Source: Glycomyces paridis
GTDB taxonomy: Bacteria; Actinomycetota; Actinomycetes; Mycobacteriales; Micromonosporaceae
DNA: 64,000 bases
Assembly (NCBI RefSeq): GCF_004912155.1
Contig: NZ_STGX01000014.1
Location: 1 to 64,000, forward strand
Reading direction: 5' to 3'
Position numbers and translations under genes: made by a program. Within the stretch, counting starts at the first letter, position 1. Each line of letters opens with the position of its first letter. Below are positions 33,727-42,312 of this stretch, piece after piece. The notes beneath the pieces were generated by a model that was not told the origin of the DNA, searched no databases, and saw only the letters and a program-made list of their open reading frames with translations.

Positions 33727-35700
33727 TCAGACCTCGATGTGGGAGCCGACGATGACGGTGCGCTCGCGGGGGAGCCGGAAGTGCTCGGCGGCGTCGGCGG
33801 TGATGTGGGCGGTGGCGATGAACAGGTGCTTGCGCCACGCGGACATGGTCGGCTCGGTGCCGGCGCGCAGTTGGATGGTCGACAGGAAGTACACGGCCCG
33901 GTCGAGGTCGAGGGGCCGGCCCTCGGACTGGCGGCGTTCGACCGCGCGGAGCGCCTGCGGCACGTCGGGGGTCTCGGCGTAGCCGAACCTGGTGGTGACG
34001 TGGATGATCGCGTCCCTGTCGCTGCCGAGGTCGTCGACGAGGATGCGGTCGCTCTCGGCCACGCGCGGAACGGGCTGGGTCTCGACCGAGAGGATCACGA
34101 TCTGGGCGTGGCGCACGTGGTTGCGTTCGAGGTTCGCGCGCAGCGCCAGCGGCGCGGTGTCCTTGCCGCGCCCCAGGAACACGGCGGTGCCCGGTACGGA
34201 GGCGGCCTTCGGCTCGCCTTGGCGCAGCCGCTCCACGAAGGCCCGCAGCGGGCCCTCCTGGCGTTCGCGCTCGGCCGTGACGACCGCCCGGCCGCGCTGC
34301 CAGGTGACCATGACGGTGAATGCGGTGATCGCGATGAGGAGCGGCAGCCAGGCGCCGTGGACGATCTTCATCGTGTTGGCGGCCAGGAACGTCAGGTCCA
34401 CGGCGAGGAGCAGGCCGCCGCCGGTGGCGAGGAGCCAGCGCGGGGTGCCCCAGCGGGTGCGGGCGATGTACAGGAACAGCAGGGTCGTGCAGGTGATGGT
34501 GCCGATCGCGGCCATGCCGTACGCGTACGCGAGGGCGCCGGACTCGCGGAACGCGAAGACCAGCACCAGGACCGAGGCCATGAGGAGCCAGTTGATCCAC
34601 GGGACGTAGATCTGCCCGGCCTGGTGTTCGGAGGTGTGGGCGATGCGCAGGCGCGGCAGGTAGCCCAGTTCGGAGGCCTGCGCGGCGACGGAGAACGCGC
34701 CGCTGATGACGGCCTGGGAGGCGATGACTGTGGCGGCAGTGGCGAGGACGAGGAGGGGGATGCGTCCCCATTCGGGCGCGAGCAGGAAGAACGGGCTGGA
34801 GAGGTTCGCGGTGTCGTCGAGGATGAGCGCGCCCTGGCCCATGTAGTTGAGGAGCACGGCGGGGAAGACGAGGTAGAGCCAGGCGCGGGAGATCGGTTTG
34901 CGCCCGAAGTGGCCCATGTCGGCGAAGAGCGCTTCGGCGCCGGTGAAGGCGAGGACGACGGCGGCGAGCGCGAAGAACGCGATGTCGAAGTGGCCGAACA
35001 TGAACTCGATCGCGTACCGGGGGGAGAGGGCGCGGAGGATCTGGGGGTGGTGGGCGATGCCGCCGAGGCCGAGGAGGGCGAGGGCGGAGAACCACGCGGC
35101 CATGACGGGGCCGAACCATTTGCCGATGACGGTGGTGCCCTTGCGTTGGAACGCGAACAGGAACACGATGATGATCGCGGTGGCCGGGACGATGACGACT
35201 TCGAGGTCCGGGTCGATCGTCTTGACGCCCTCGACGGCCGAGAGGACCGAGATGGCGGGCGTGATCATGCTGTCGCCGAGGAAGAGGGCGGCGCCGAAGA
35301 CGCCGAGGGCCGCGAGCGCGAGGGCGGCCTTGCGTCCCCTTCCGGCGCAGCGGCGGCGCACTTGGGTGATGAGGGCCATGATGCCGCCCTCGCCTTCGTT
35401 GTCGGCGCGCATCGCGAAGGCCACGTAGAAGATCGTGACGATGAGCATGAGCGACCAGAACACGACGGAGATGACGCCGTAGACGTTCGCGGTGACGACC
35501 GGGACGGGGTGCGGGTCGGCGGGGTTGAACACCGTCTGGAGGGTGTAGATGGGGCTCGTGCCGATGTCGCCGAAGACGACGCCGAGGGCGCCGACGACGA
35601 GCGCGAGGCGCGCGGCTCCGGCCGCTGTGGGGTGCCGCGGCGCGTCCGGGGCGGGGGCGAGGTCGTTCCCGGACGGGAGCGTGTTGCTGTGAGCAGTCAA
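33727..35700 (-). CDS. kup: Kup low-affinity potassium transporter
   Basis: 657 aa, TTG start at 35700 with AAGGAG at 7 nt. Twelve N-terminal spans with the signature GVVFGDIGTSPIYTLQTVF, EGEGGIMAL, GDSMITPAISVLSA and TGAEALFADMGHFG; a C-terminal cytoplasmic domain of ~160 residues ends VIVGSHIEV. Imports K+ (H+-coupled). I looked for a c-di-AMP (ydaO) riboswitch in the ~200-bp leader and did not see one. Confidence 0.96.
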   Translation of the reverse strand: MTAHSNTLPSGNDLAPAPDAPRHPTAAGAARLALVVGALGVVFGDIGTSPIYTLQTVFNPADPHPVPVVTANVYGVISVVFWSLMLIVTIFYVAFAMRADNEGEGGIMALITQVRRRCAGRGRKAALALAALGVFGAALFLGDSMITPAISVLSAVEGVKTIDPDLEVVIVPATAIIIVFLFAFQRKGTTVIGKWFGPVMAAWFSALALLGLGGIAHHPQILRALSPRYAIEFMFGHFDIAFFALAAVVLAFTGAEALFADMGHFGRKPISRAWLYLVFPAVLLNYMGQGALILDDTANLSSPFFLLAPEWGRIPLLVLATAATVIASQAVISGAFSVAAQASELGYLPRLRIAHTSEHQAGQIYVPWINWLLMASVLVLVFAFRESGALAYAYGMAAIGTITCTTLLFLYIARTRWGTPRWLLATGGGLLLAVDLTFLAANTMKIVHGAWLPLLIAITAFTVMVTWQRGRAVVTAERERQEGPLRAFVERLRQGEPKAASVPGTAVFLGRGKDTAPLALRANLERNHVRHAQIVILSVETQPVPRVAESDRILVDDLGSDRDAIIHVTTRFGYAETPDVPQALRAVERRQSEGRPLDLDRAVYFLSTIQLRAGTEPTMSAWRKHLFIATAHITADAAEHFRLPRERTVIVGSHIEV

Positions 35701-35903
35701 GGGAATGCTCCTTTCCGGAGCTGGACCTTAGCCCATCATGAGCGTGTTTCATCCCTTTCGTCATGATTCTCGGGGCGTCTTTACGGGTTCTTGACGGCGA
35801 CCCGACGGATACATACGCGTTCTTGACGCGGACGAGACGGCACCGATCGCCCCGCGGTGGGAACCCGCTTGCGCGGGCCCGGACCGGCGAGCACACTGGC
35901 CCC

Positions 35904-36419
35904 ATGCGCATCAGGGCCGTGACCGCCGCCGACCTGCCGCTCCTGAGGGAGATCGAACGCTCGGCGGGGGAGTGCTTCCGGACCGTCGGCATGGCCGAGA
36001 TCGCCGAGGACGAGCCGCTCACGGTCGCCGAGCTCGCGGTCTTCCAGGAGGCCGGCCTCGCCTGGGCCGCCGTCGACGCGGGTCGGCCCGTCGCCTACCT
36101 CCTCGCCGAGCCCGTCGACCGGGTCCTGCACGTCGAGCAGGTCTCGGTCCATCCCGACTGGGGCCGGCGCCGCATCGGCCGCTCGCTCCTCGACGTCGCG
36201 GCCGCCCGCGCCGCCGCCGACGGCAGGTACGCGCTCACCCTGACCACGTTCGCCGAGGTCCCCTGGAACGCGCCCTACTACGAGCGCTGCGGGTTCGCCG
36301 AACTGCCCGACCACGACCTCACCCCCGGACTGCGGGCGATCCGCGACCGCGAATCGGCCCACGGACTCGACCGCTGGCCGCGCGTCGTCATGGCCCGGAC
36401 GCTGCGCCTCCCGGCCTGA
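35904..36419 (+). CDS. GNAT-family N-acetyltransferase
   Basis: 171 aa. Starts MRIRAVTAADLPLLREIER; acetyl-CoA motif V-HPDWGRRRIGRSLLD fits the Q/RxxGxG/A loop; the late APYYERCGF is typical. No ribosome site before ATG 35904. Acceptor substrate unknown. Divergent from kup. Confidence 0.9.
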   Translation: MRIRAVTAADLPLLREIERSAGECFRTVGMAEIAEDEPLTVAELAVFQEAGLAWAAVDAGRPVAYLLAEPVDRVLHVEQVSVHPDWGRRRIGRSLLDVAAARAAADGRYALTLTTFAEVPWNAPYYERCGFAELPDHDLTPGLRAIRDRESAHGLDRWPRVVMARTLRLPA

Positions 36420-36431
36420 TCCGCGGGGGCT

Positions 36432-36449
36432 TTCGAAGCGCGCTTCGAA
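36432..36449. promoter_or_regulatory. 18-bp perfect palindrome
   Basis: TTCGAAGCG followed by its exact complement, 12 bp after the GNAT stop and ahead of the antirepressor leader. Could terminate the GNAT transcript or act as an operator. No T tract on the sense side. Confidence 0.4.
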
Positions 36450-36519
36450 GGCCGAAAAAACACGAACACGCTGCGGTTTCGCCGCCTTCGCGGCAGCCGA
36501 AAATGTCGTACCCCCGGCC

Positions 36520-36594
36520 TAGAATCGACATAGGCAAAGGGATGCGGCCCAAGGGAATCGCGTTCCGCGCCGGGGCGCCGCCGCAGCGGCGCCC
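36520..36594 (+). promoter_or_regulatory. Probable promoter and structured leader of the antirepressor gene
   Basis: TAGAAT (36520-36525) is a good -10 but no convincing -35 is visible. The ~139-nt leader contains GGGCGCCGC/GCGGCGCCC (36573-36581/36586-36594), a 9-bp stem with a 4-nt loop. A long structured leader before a TTG start suggests post-transcriptional control. Confidence 0.4.
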
Positions 36595-36664
36595 GACAGC
36601 AGCTTCGCCCGCCGATCAGAACGCGAACCCTGCGGAGGGCGAACTCCGAGAAGAGGAGTCGAAC

Positions 36665-37537
36665 TTGCTCGACACTACCCCCAACCGAATCGCACGCGCG
36701 AACCCGCCCCAGACCCCCGGCGCCGACGAGGCCGTCCCGCCGTTCGAGGCGGTCAAGCGCACCGACGCGAACGGCGAGCACTGGCTCGCAAGGGAACTCA
36801 TGCCGATCCTCGGCTACGGGGACTGGCAGCGCGTCAGGGACGTCGTCGAACGCGCCGTCGTGTCCTGCCGCCTCGCCGGGGGCGACCCCGACGCCGAGTT
36901 CACCCGCGTCGTCCTCGCCTCCGACGAACCCGGCGGCCTCGAACGGCGCGACCTCCGGTTCACCCGGCGCGCCGCCTGTTTCATCGCCCTCAACGGCGAC
37001 CCGCGCAAGCCCGCGATCGCCGCCGCGCGGGCCTACTTCGCCATCGACACCGGTGACACCGGAACGGAAGGAGCCCTCGACGAGATCGAAGCGGCCCGCA
37101 GGTACCTGGCCGCCCTCGAATCCAAGCGCGACCTCCAGGTCAAGCTCGCCGACCTCGCGCCGGACGCCGCCTCCTGGCAGGTCCTCGCCTCCGCCAACGG
37201 CGACTTTTCCGTCGCCGACGCGGCGAAGATCCTCTCGCGCGACGCCGCCATCGAAGTCGGCCAGACCCGGCTCTTCCAGCGCCTGCGCGACATCAACTGG
37301 ACCTTCCGCCAGTCCGGCGACGGCGCCTGGCGGGCCTACCAGCGGTCCATCGACGGCGGCTGGCTCTCCGAACTGCCGCAGTCGCACTACCACCCGCGCA
37401 CCGGCGAACTCGTCCTCGACCCCCCGCGCCTGCGGGTGACCGCCAAGGGCCTCGCCGAACTGCGCCGCCGCCTCACCGAATCCGCCCTCGTTCGGGAACG
37501 CTCCGCGGGCTCCCGACCGGAGGACAACCGGCCCTAG
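36665..37537 (+). CDS. Orphan phage-type antirepressor (DinD/BRO-N-like plus KilAC domain)
   Basis: 290 aa from TTG 36665 (GAGGAG at 6 nt). Residues ~25-150 match the DinD/BRO-like fold (FEAVKRTDANGEHWLARELMPILGYGDWQRV and RKPAIAAARAYFAI). The C-terminal ~110 residues match the phage antirepressor KilAC domain (FSVADAAKILSRD, RDINWTFRQSGDGAWRAYQ, VTAKGLAELRRRL). Phage antirepressors inactivate repressors during induction, but no other phage gene is nearby. It may be a domesticated regulator or a prophage remnant. Confidence 0.88.
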   Translation: MLDTTPNRIARANPPQTPGADEAVPPFEAVKRTDANGEHWLARELMPILGYGDWQRVRDVVERAVVSCRLAGGDPDAEFTRVVLASDEPGGLERRDLRFTRRAACFIALNGDPRKPAIAAARAYFAIDTGDTGTEGALDEIEAARRYLAALESKRDLQVKLADLAPDAASWQVLASANGDFSVADAAKILSRDAAIEVGQTRLFQRLRDINWTFRQSGDGAWRAYQRSIDGGWLSELPQSHYHPRTGELVLDPPRLRVTAKGLAELRRRLTESALVRERSAGSRPEDNRP

Positions 37538-37553
37538 CAGGCAGTTGGCGGAA

Positions 37554-37594
37554 CCCGTAGGCGGCCGAGGCGTCGAGCCTCGGCCGCCTACGGG
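37554..37594. terminator. 18-bp perfect stem-loop after antirepressor gene
   Basis: CCCGTAGGCGGCCGAGGC (37554-37571), a 5-nt loop, then its exact complement (37577-37594). Starts 17 nt after the antirepressor stop, so a likely terminator. It also forms the first unit of the repeat array that follows. Confidence 0.7.
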
Positions 37595-38239
37595 CGCGCC
37601 GACGCGACGGCGGAGGGTTGTGGTTTGTGGGCGGCGGTCGCGGGCGGGTCATCGGCTCGCCCGGGTGTGCGCGTGTTTCTCAGGCGGCCACGGCATCCGG
37701 CCTTGGCCGCTTACCGGCGCGGCGACGCGGTGGCGGACGATCGCGGTTGGTCGGCGGCGGCCGCAGGTTGGTCATCGGCTCGCCCGGGTGCGCGCGAGTT
37801 TTGAAGGCGGCCAAGGCTTCCAGACGCGATCGTTCATGGGCGCCCGCGGGTCCGGCGGCGGCCGATCAGGGTACGTGTCGGCGGCCGGGGGCCGGTTGCG
37901 CTCGGGTGCGCGTGTCTCGCAGCGAGCCACGGCATCCGGCCTCGGGCGCCCGCGGGCCCGGCGGCGGACCATTGCGTTTCGTCGGCGGCGGCCGGGGGCC
38001 GGTCATGCCCGGGCGCGTGCGAGTTTTTCGGGCGGCCAAGGCATCCGGCCTGGGCCGCCAAGGGCGCGTCGACGCGGCGGCAGAGGATTGCGGTTCGTGT
38101 GGGCGGCGGCCGCAGGCCGGTCGGCGACTCGATTGGGTGCGTGCGACTCTCAGGGGGCCAAGGCATCCGGCCACGGGAGACCGCGGGACCGGCGGCGGAA
38201 CCCCGTGGACGCGGGCGGTGGACCGGTACATACTTGGCC
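37560..38239. repeat. Six degenerate ~120-bp tandem repeats
   Basis: Units begin near 37560, 37682, 37806, 37922, 38032 and 38154 (spacing 110-124 bp). Each starts GGCGGCCAAGGCATCCGGCC-like, passes through CGACGCGGCGGCGGA and GGCGGCGGCCG, and ends GCTCGCCCGGGTGCGCGCGAG. Copies differ by substitutions and small indels. Frames are open on both strands but read as Arg/Gly/Pro noise. No gene is supported between 37538 and 38397. Confidence 0.8.
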
Positions 38240-38375
38240 GCGCCACCGCGCCACCGCGCCACCGCGCCACCGCGCCATCGCGCCACCGCGCCACCGCGCC
38301 ACCGCGCGACCGCGCCACCGCGCCACCGCGCCACGGCGCCACCGCGCCACCGCGCCACCGCGCCACCGCGCCACC
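38240..38375. repeat. 17 tandem copies of the 8-mer GCGCCACC
   Basis: 136 bp of GCGCCACC in unbroken 8-bp register; 14 copies are exact and three carry one change (GCGCCATC, GCGCGACC, GCGCCACG). It ends 22 bp before the GTG start of the MFS gene and about 10 bp before its ribosome site. Eight is not a multiple of three, and the array replaces the expected promoter position, so slippage could change expression. Confidence 0.95.
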
Positions 38376-38397
38376 GATACCCTCTGAGAGGACGCCA

Positions 38398-39648
38398 GTG
38401 CCCACCCTCACCGCCGCCGCGAAGACCGCCCCCGATGCGCGGCGCCGGACACTCGCGCTCCTCGCCCTCGCTTTGGGGGCCTTCGGCATCGGACTGACCG
38501 AATTCGTGGTCGTCGGACTCCTCGGCCCGCTCGGCGAGGACCTGCGCGTCTCCATCCCCACCGCCGGACTCCTCGTCACCGGCTACGCCGCCGCCGTCGC
38601 GATCGGCGCGCCGATCATGACCGCCGCGGGGACCCGTCTACCGAGGAAGACCATGCTCGTCCTGCTGATGAGCCTGTTCATCGCCGGGAACACGCTGGCG
38701 GCCGTCGCCACCGGGTACGGCGTCCTCATGACCGGCCGCATCGTCGCAGCCCTGTGCCACGGCGCTTTCATGGGCATCGGGCCCGTCATGGCCGCCAGCC
38801 TCGTCGCCCCCGAGCGCCGCTCCCGCGCGATCGCCCTCATGATGACCGGCCTGACCCTCGCCACCGTGATCGGCGTGCCCTTCGGCACCGCCCTCGGCCA
38901 GCAGTTCGGCTGGCGCGCCTCCTTCTGGGCCATCGCCGGGATCGGCGCCGCCGCCCTGGCCGCGATCATCGCCTACGTGCCCGCCCGCTCCGACGACACC
39001 GGCACCGACCTCCGCACCGAACTCGCCGTCTTCCGCCGCCCCCAGGTCTGGACCGTCCTGACGATCACCATGCTCGCCTGGGGCGCGGCCTACGCCGCCA
39101 TCACCTTCATGGAGCCGATCCTCACCGACGTCGCCGGATTCGACGCCGCCGCGGTGCCCTGGCTCCTCGTCCTCTTCGGCGTCGGCCTCACCGCCGGGAA
39201 CCTCCTCGGCGGGCGCCTCGCCGACCGCGCCCTCACGCCCGCGCTCTTCGGCACCATGCTCGCCGCGACGGCGGCGCTGGCCGTGTTCACCGTCGCCGCC
39301 CACCACCAGGCGGCGGCCGGGGTCATGGTGTTCGTGCTCGGCTTCGCCGGGTTCGCGATGGTCCCGGTCCTCCAGACCCGCGTGATGGACGCCGCCGAGG
39401 GCGCGCCCTCACTGGCCTCCTCCACCAACGCGGCCGCCTTCAACGTCGGCATCGCGCTCTCGGCCTGGTTCGGCGGCATCGCCATCGACGCCGGCCACGG
39501 CCTCCTCGCCCCGGTCCGCATCGGCATCGCCCTGGGCCTGGCCGCGATCGGCGTCGCCGCCGTCGCCTGGCTCGCGGGGCGCCGGGCGCGGCCGGACCGT
39601 GCTCACTTGGACCGTGCCCACCTGGACCGCTCCCGCCCCGCCGGGTAG
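38398..39648 (+). CDS. MFS efflux transporter (DHA1/arabinose-efflux type)
   Basis: 416 aa from GTG 38398 (GAGAGGA at 6 nt). Twelve spans; motif LGAFGIGLTEFVVVGLLGPLGEDL in span 1 and RIVAALCHGAFMG in span 4 are typical of the YdhP/AraJ-like DHA1 group. The C-terminus ends in a short repeat DRAHLDRAHLDRS. Downstream, the convergent gene's reading frame runs 240 bp antisense into this one. Likely exports a drug or sugar; substrate unknown. Confidence 0.9.
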   Translation: MPTLTAAAKTAPDARRRTLALLALALGAFGIGLTEFVVVGLLGPLGEDLRVSIPTAGLLVTGYAAAVAIGAPIMTAAGTRLPRKTMLVLLMSLFIAGNTLAAVATGYGVLMTGRIVAALCHGAFMGIGPVMAASLVAPERRSRAIALMMTGLTLATVIGVPFGTALGQQFGWRASFWAIAGIGAAALAAIIAYVPARSDDTGTDLRTELAVFRRPQVWTVLTITMLAWGAAYAAITFMEPILTDVAGFDAAAVPWLLVLFGVGLTAGNLLGGRLADRALTPALFGTMLAATAALAVFTVAAHHQAAAGVMVFVLGFAGFAMVPVLQTRVMDAAEGAPSLASSTNAAAFNVGIALSAWFGGIAIDAGHGLLAPVRIGIALGLAAIGVAAVAWLAGRRARPDRAHLDRAHLDRSRPAG

Positions 39649-40278
39649 CCGGGCCGCGCGGGTCCAGCCGATCAGCGACGCGGTCGCCAAGGCCGCGTAG
39701 CACACCGACGCGAACACCACCGGCACCGAGAGCCAGCCCGCGCCCTCGGCGGCGACCGCCAGCGCGTAGACGGTGAACGTCAGCAGGGCCAAGCCGATCC
39801 CGGTGAACGCCACGCCCGCCTGGATCTTGAACGTGCGCGGCTGCGTCCCGAGGTCGCGCACCAGTGCGCCCGCGAAGTGCCCGATCTCGCGGCGCTCGCG
39901 CGGGTCGAGCCCGGCCCGCTCGAACAGCTTTTGCTCCAGTATGGACACCGAGCGGGACCTGGTGAGCCCGGCCGCGACGAGTACCTGGTGGTGGGCGTTC
40001 ATGAACCACAGCGGCGCGGCGCTGAAGGCCGCGACCCACGGTCCGCCGATCGGCCAGGTCCCGCTCAACGCGATGATCGCCAGGCCGAGGTAGGTCATCT
40101 GGATCGCCAGCAGCGCGAGCCGCTCGTTGGCGAGCGTGGCGACCTTGTCGCGGTCGGCGCTGTAGAGGGCGATGAGCGCGTCGAGCCGACGGTCAGGGTC
40201 GGACGGCGTGACCGGGGAGGCGGGAGAGCCGGAAGCGGCGGCGGAGACGCGGTCGCGAGCGGCGTCGGAGGTGCCCAT
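39409..40278 (-). CDS. Hypothetical membrane protein, reading into antisense of MFS gene
   Basis: 289 aa from ATG 40278. Residues ~1-205 look like a real protein: a soluble start (DRRLDALIALYSADRDKVATLANERLALLAIQ), two membrane hairpins and an amphipathic middle (LFERAGLDPRERREIGHFAGALVRDL). The last ~80 residues, from about 39648 leftward, are Asp/Gly/Arg-rich and antisense to the MFS gene. They look like readthrough where a normal stop is missing. Family not recognised. Confidence 0.65.
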   Translation of the reverse strand: MGTSDAARDRVSAAASGSPASPVTPSDPDRRLDALIALYSADRDKVATLANERLALLAIQMTYLGLAIIALSGTWPIGGPWVAAFSAAPLWFMNAHHQVLVAAGLTRSRSVSILEQKLFERAGLDPRERREIGHFAGALVRDLGTQPRTFKIQAGVAFTGIGLALLTFTVYALAVAAEGAGWLSVPVVFASVCYAALATASLIGWTRAARLPGGAGAVQVGTVQVSTVRPRPAPREPGDGGDADRGQAQGDADADRGEEAVAGVDGDAAEPGRERDADVEGGRVGGGGQ

Positions 40279-40439
40279 CTTCGGACTGTACCGACGCCCG
40301 GCGACCCGCCCGGCGACTCGCCGAGCCAACGGGATCGGTGAGCGAGACTCCGGTGGCGGGGTGGCGGCCCGTAGCGTGCGGCTTCGGCGCGCGGCCCCGG
40401 TCGGCGGTGAGGCGTTGTAGGGGTGTGGCGGTGTCCCCA

Positions 40440-40960
40440 CTGTCGCCCTGTCGCGCTTGCATGTCCGAGGGTCGATCGCGCAGCCTCGACCTCCGCGCAG
40501 CGTCCACGGCCTCGACCCTCGGGTTGCCCCACGGCTTCAACCCCTCCGCGGCGCCCGCGGCCTCGACCCCCGAGCAGCACTCACGGCCCGAACCTCCGCG
40601 CGGCGCCCACTGCCGTAACCTCCGCGCCGCGCCCGCGGTGCCAATTCGGGGCGCCGCCGGCGTCAACCCCCGGGCCGCGCCCTCGGCCTTAAACGCCACG
40701 CTGCGCCCACGGCCTGAGCCCCTGCGCCTGCGGCTTCGACCCCAGGCGGCGTCCGGGGTGTCAACTCGGGGCGGCGTTCACGGCTTCAACCCCGCTCCGC
40801 GCCCGCGGCCTCGACCCCCGCGCGGCACCCGCGGTGTCTACTCGGGGCGGCGTTCACGGCCTCAACCCCCGGGCCGCCATCACGGCCTCAGCTCGCCCGG
40901 CGCCCGCCGCCCTGGAAACCGCCCGTTTCGTTCCGAGCCCGCGCGGGCGCCGCGCCCGCC
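40440..40960. repeat. Degenerate ~27-30-bp tandem repeats
   Basis: Around 16-18 imperfect units with the core CGCGGCGCCCGCGGCCTCGACCC cut at varying points (variants end CTTCAACCCC, GTGTCAACTCGGGG). It fills almost all of the 694-bp gap between two leftward genes. Both strands are open and Arg/Pro/Ala-rich, but I see no gene, ribosome site or protein-like segment. Confidence 0.75.
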
Positions 40961-40972
40961 TGGAACCGTCGG

Positions 40973-42160
40973 TCACTCCTGGAGGTAGTCCTGCGCACTG
41001 TCCAGGTGCCCCTGCATCTCGGTCTGCCAGGCCACCAGGTCGGTCTCGATCGGCAGGTACGCGTCGACCAGCATCGCCGCCCAGCTCTGCTCGATCGCCT
41101 CCCTCAAACCGCTGTCCTGCCCGCAGGCCGCGAAGTCGCCCGCCATCGCCCGCTCCAGTTCGAGCACGCCGAGGAAGTCCGAGGGGACGTCCTCAGGCGG
41201 CTCCGGCGTCTCGATGCCCTCCTCGTCGCCGAACTCCTCGAAATAGGCCGGGTCGTACATCCGCCCGAAGTACGTCCACAACGGAGGGAACAGCTCCTCG
41301 CCGAGCTCCCAGCCCTCGTAACCGGCGTCGATGAGGCAGGACTCGAAGGCCACGACCTGCTCCGCGACCTCGTCGTACAGCGAGCCGAAGTCCTGGAACT
41401 CCCCGATGGTGTATACCGGGCTCGGCCGGTGGGTCACCTGGAACTCGTAGGACTCCTCGCCGTTCTCGCCGTCATCCGTCTCCGTCACCGTGTACGGCTC
41501 GCCGTACATCGTCTCGACCATCCGGAGCTCGCACCCGCCCATCGGCGCCTCCGAATCCTCCTGCGGACCCTTCAACGAGTCCTCGATCACTGCGGCGCCG
41601 GTGTAGGCCTCGATCCACTCGGCCTGGTACTCCGCCCCCTGGGCGTCCCACTCGCTCGTGTCGGGCTCGACGTAGTCCTCCGCCGGGAGCTCGAACGCGG
41701 CCCGCGCCTCCGGGGTGAGCAGCTCGTCCTTGTACTGCTCGTTCTCAGGCGACCACACGTAATCCGTCCACTGGCCGAAGCCCCACTCGGCGGCCTCCTC
41801 GGGCGTCGGGACGGCCCGGAGGGGCGCGCCGGTGAGGTATCCGGCCGCGCCGTACAGCGTCGTGTCCGCCGGCGGGAACGCCGACGGCTGGTGGACGTCG
41901 AAGCCCTCGTCCTCCATGCAGCGCTTCGCGACCCGTTGTTCGATCTCCTGAAGCTCGCCGTCGATCGCCCTGTTGTCGTTGACGATCTGGTACAGGCGCT
42001 GCGCCTCGGTCACGGCGTCGGCGCCCGGCTCGGTGCCGGAACCGGTCGCGTCGGCGTCTGCGCCACCAGGGGAGCAGGCGGCCAGAGCGCCGAGGGCGGC
42101 CAGTGCGAGGCCGACGCCTCGGATGCGGCCCGTTCGGGTGCGTGCCAGTGGCGATCGCAT
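40973..42160 (-). CDS. Hypothetical lipoprotein
   Basis: 395 aa. Signal peptide with basic start and lipobox LAAC (Cys29), then a Gly/Ala/Asp linker and an acidic, Trp/Tyr-rich globular region. Five further Cys (for example RCMEDEGFDV, GGCELRM, ESCLIDAGYEGW, AACGQ) may form disulfides. CxxDxGY-type segments (CMEDEGF, CLIDAGY) recur and suggest two related halves. ATG follows GAAGGGA. Exported and membrane-anchored; function unknown. Confidence 0.75.
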   Translation of the reverse strand: MRSPLARTRTGRIRGVGLALAALGALAACSPGGADADATGSGTEPGADAVTEAQRLYQIVNDNRAIDGELQEIEQRVAKRCMEDEGFDVHQPSAFPPADTTLYGAAGYLTGAPLRAVPTPEEAAEWGFGQWTDYVWSPENEQYKDELLTPEARAAFELPAEDYVEPDTSEWDAQGAEYQAEWIEAYTGAAVIEDSLKGPQEDSEAPMGGCELRMVETMYGEPYTVTETDDGENGEESYEFQVTHRPSPVYTIGEFQDFGSLYDEVAEQVVAFESCLIDAGYEGWELGEELFPPLWTYFGRMYDPAYFEEFGDEEGIETPEPPEDVPSDFLGVLELERAMAGDFAACGQDSGLREAIEQSWAAMLVDAYLPIETDLVAWQTEMQGHLDSAQDYLQE

Positions 42161-42312
42161 TGGGCTGGTTCCCTTCTCAGTGCGGATGTGGTCGCGCTAG
42201 ATACGCGCGCCGCCGGGCGGGGGTTGCCCGGCCCGCCTCGCCCGCCGCGCGTATACGCTTGCCCGGTTCTCGCCCGCCTCCGGCGGGCCCCACGCGACCG
42301 AAGGGCGTCACC

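Noticed and set aside
35701-35903. c-di-AMP riboswitch before kup
   Set aside because: The ~200-bp leader shows no ydaO-type conserved blocks; only two TTCTTGACG direct repeats were seen.
36665-37537. Complete prophage around the antirepressor
   Set aside because: No integrase, structural, lysis or packaging genes and no flanking att-like repeats.
38240-38375. CRISPR-like array
   Set aside because: The 8-bp units have no spacers; it is a simple tandem repeat.
37618-38397. N-terminal extension of the MFS gene through the repeats
   Set aside because: The extension translates to repeat-encoded RHRATAPP-type text; a good ribosome site and GTG at 38398 match the family's normal start.
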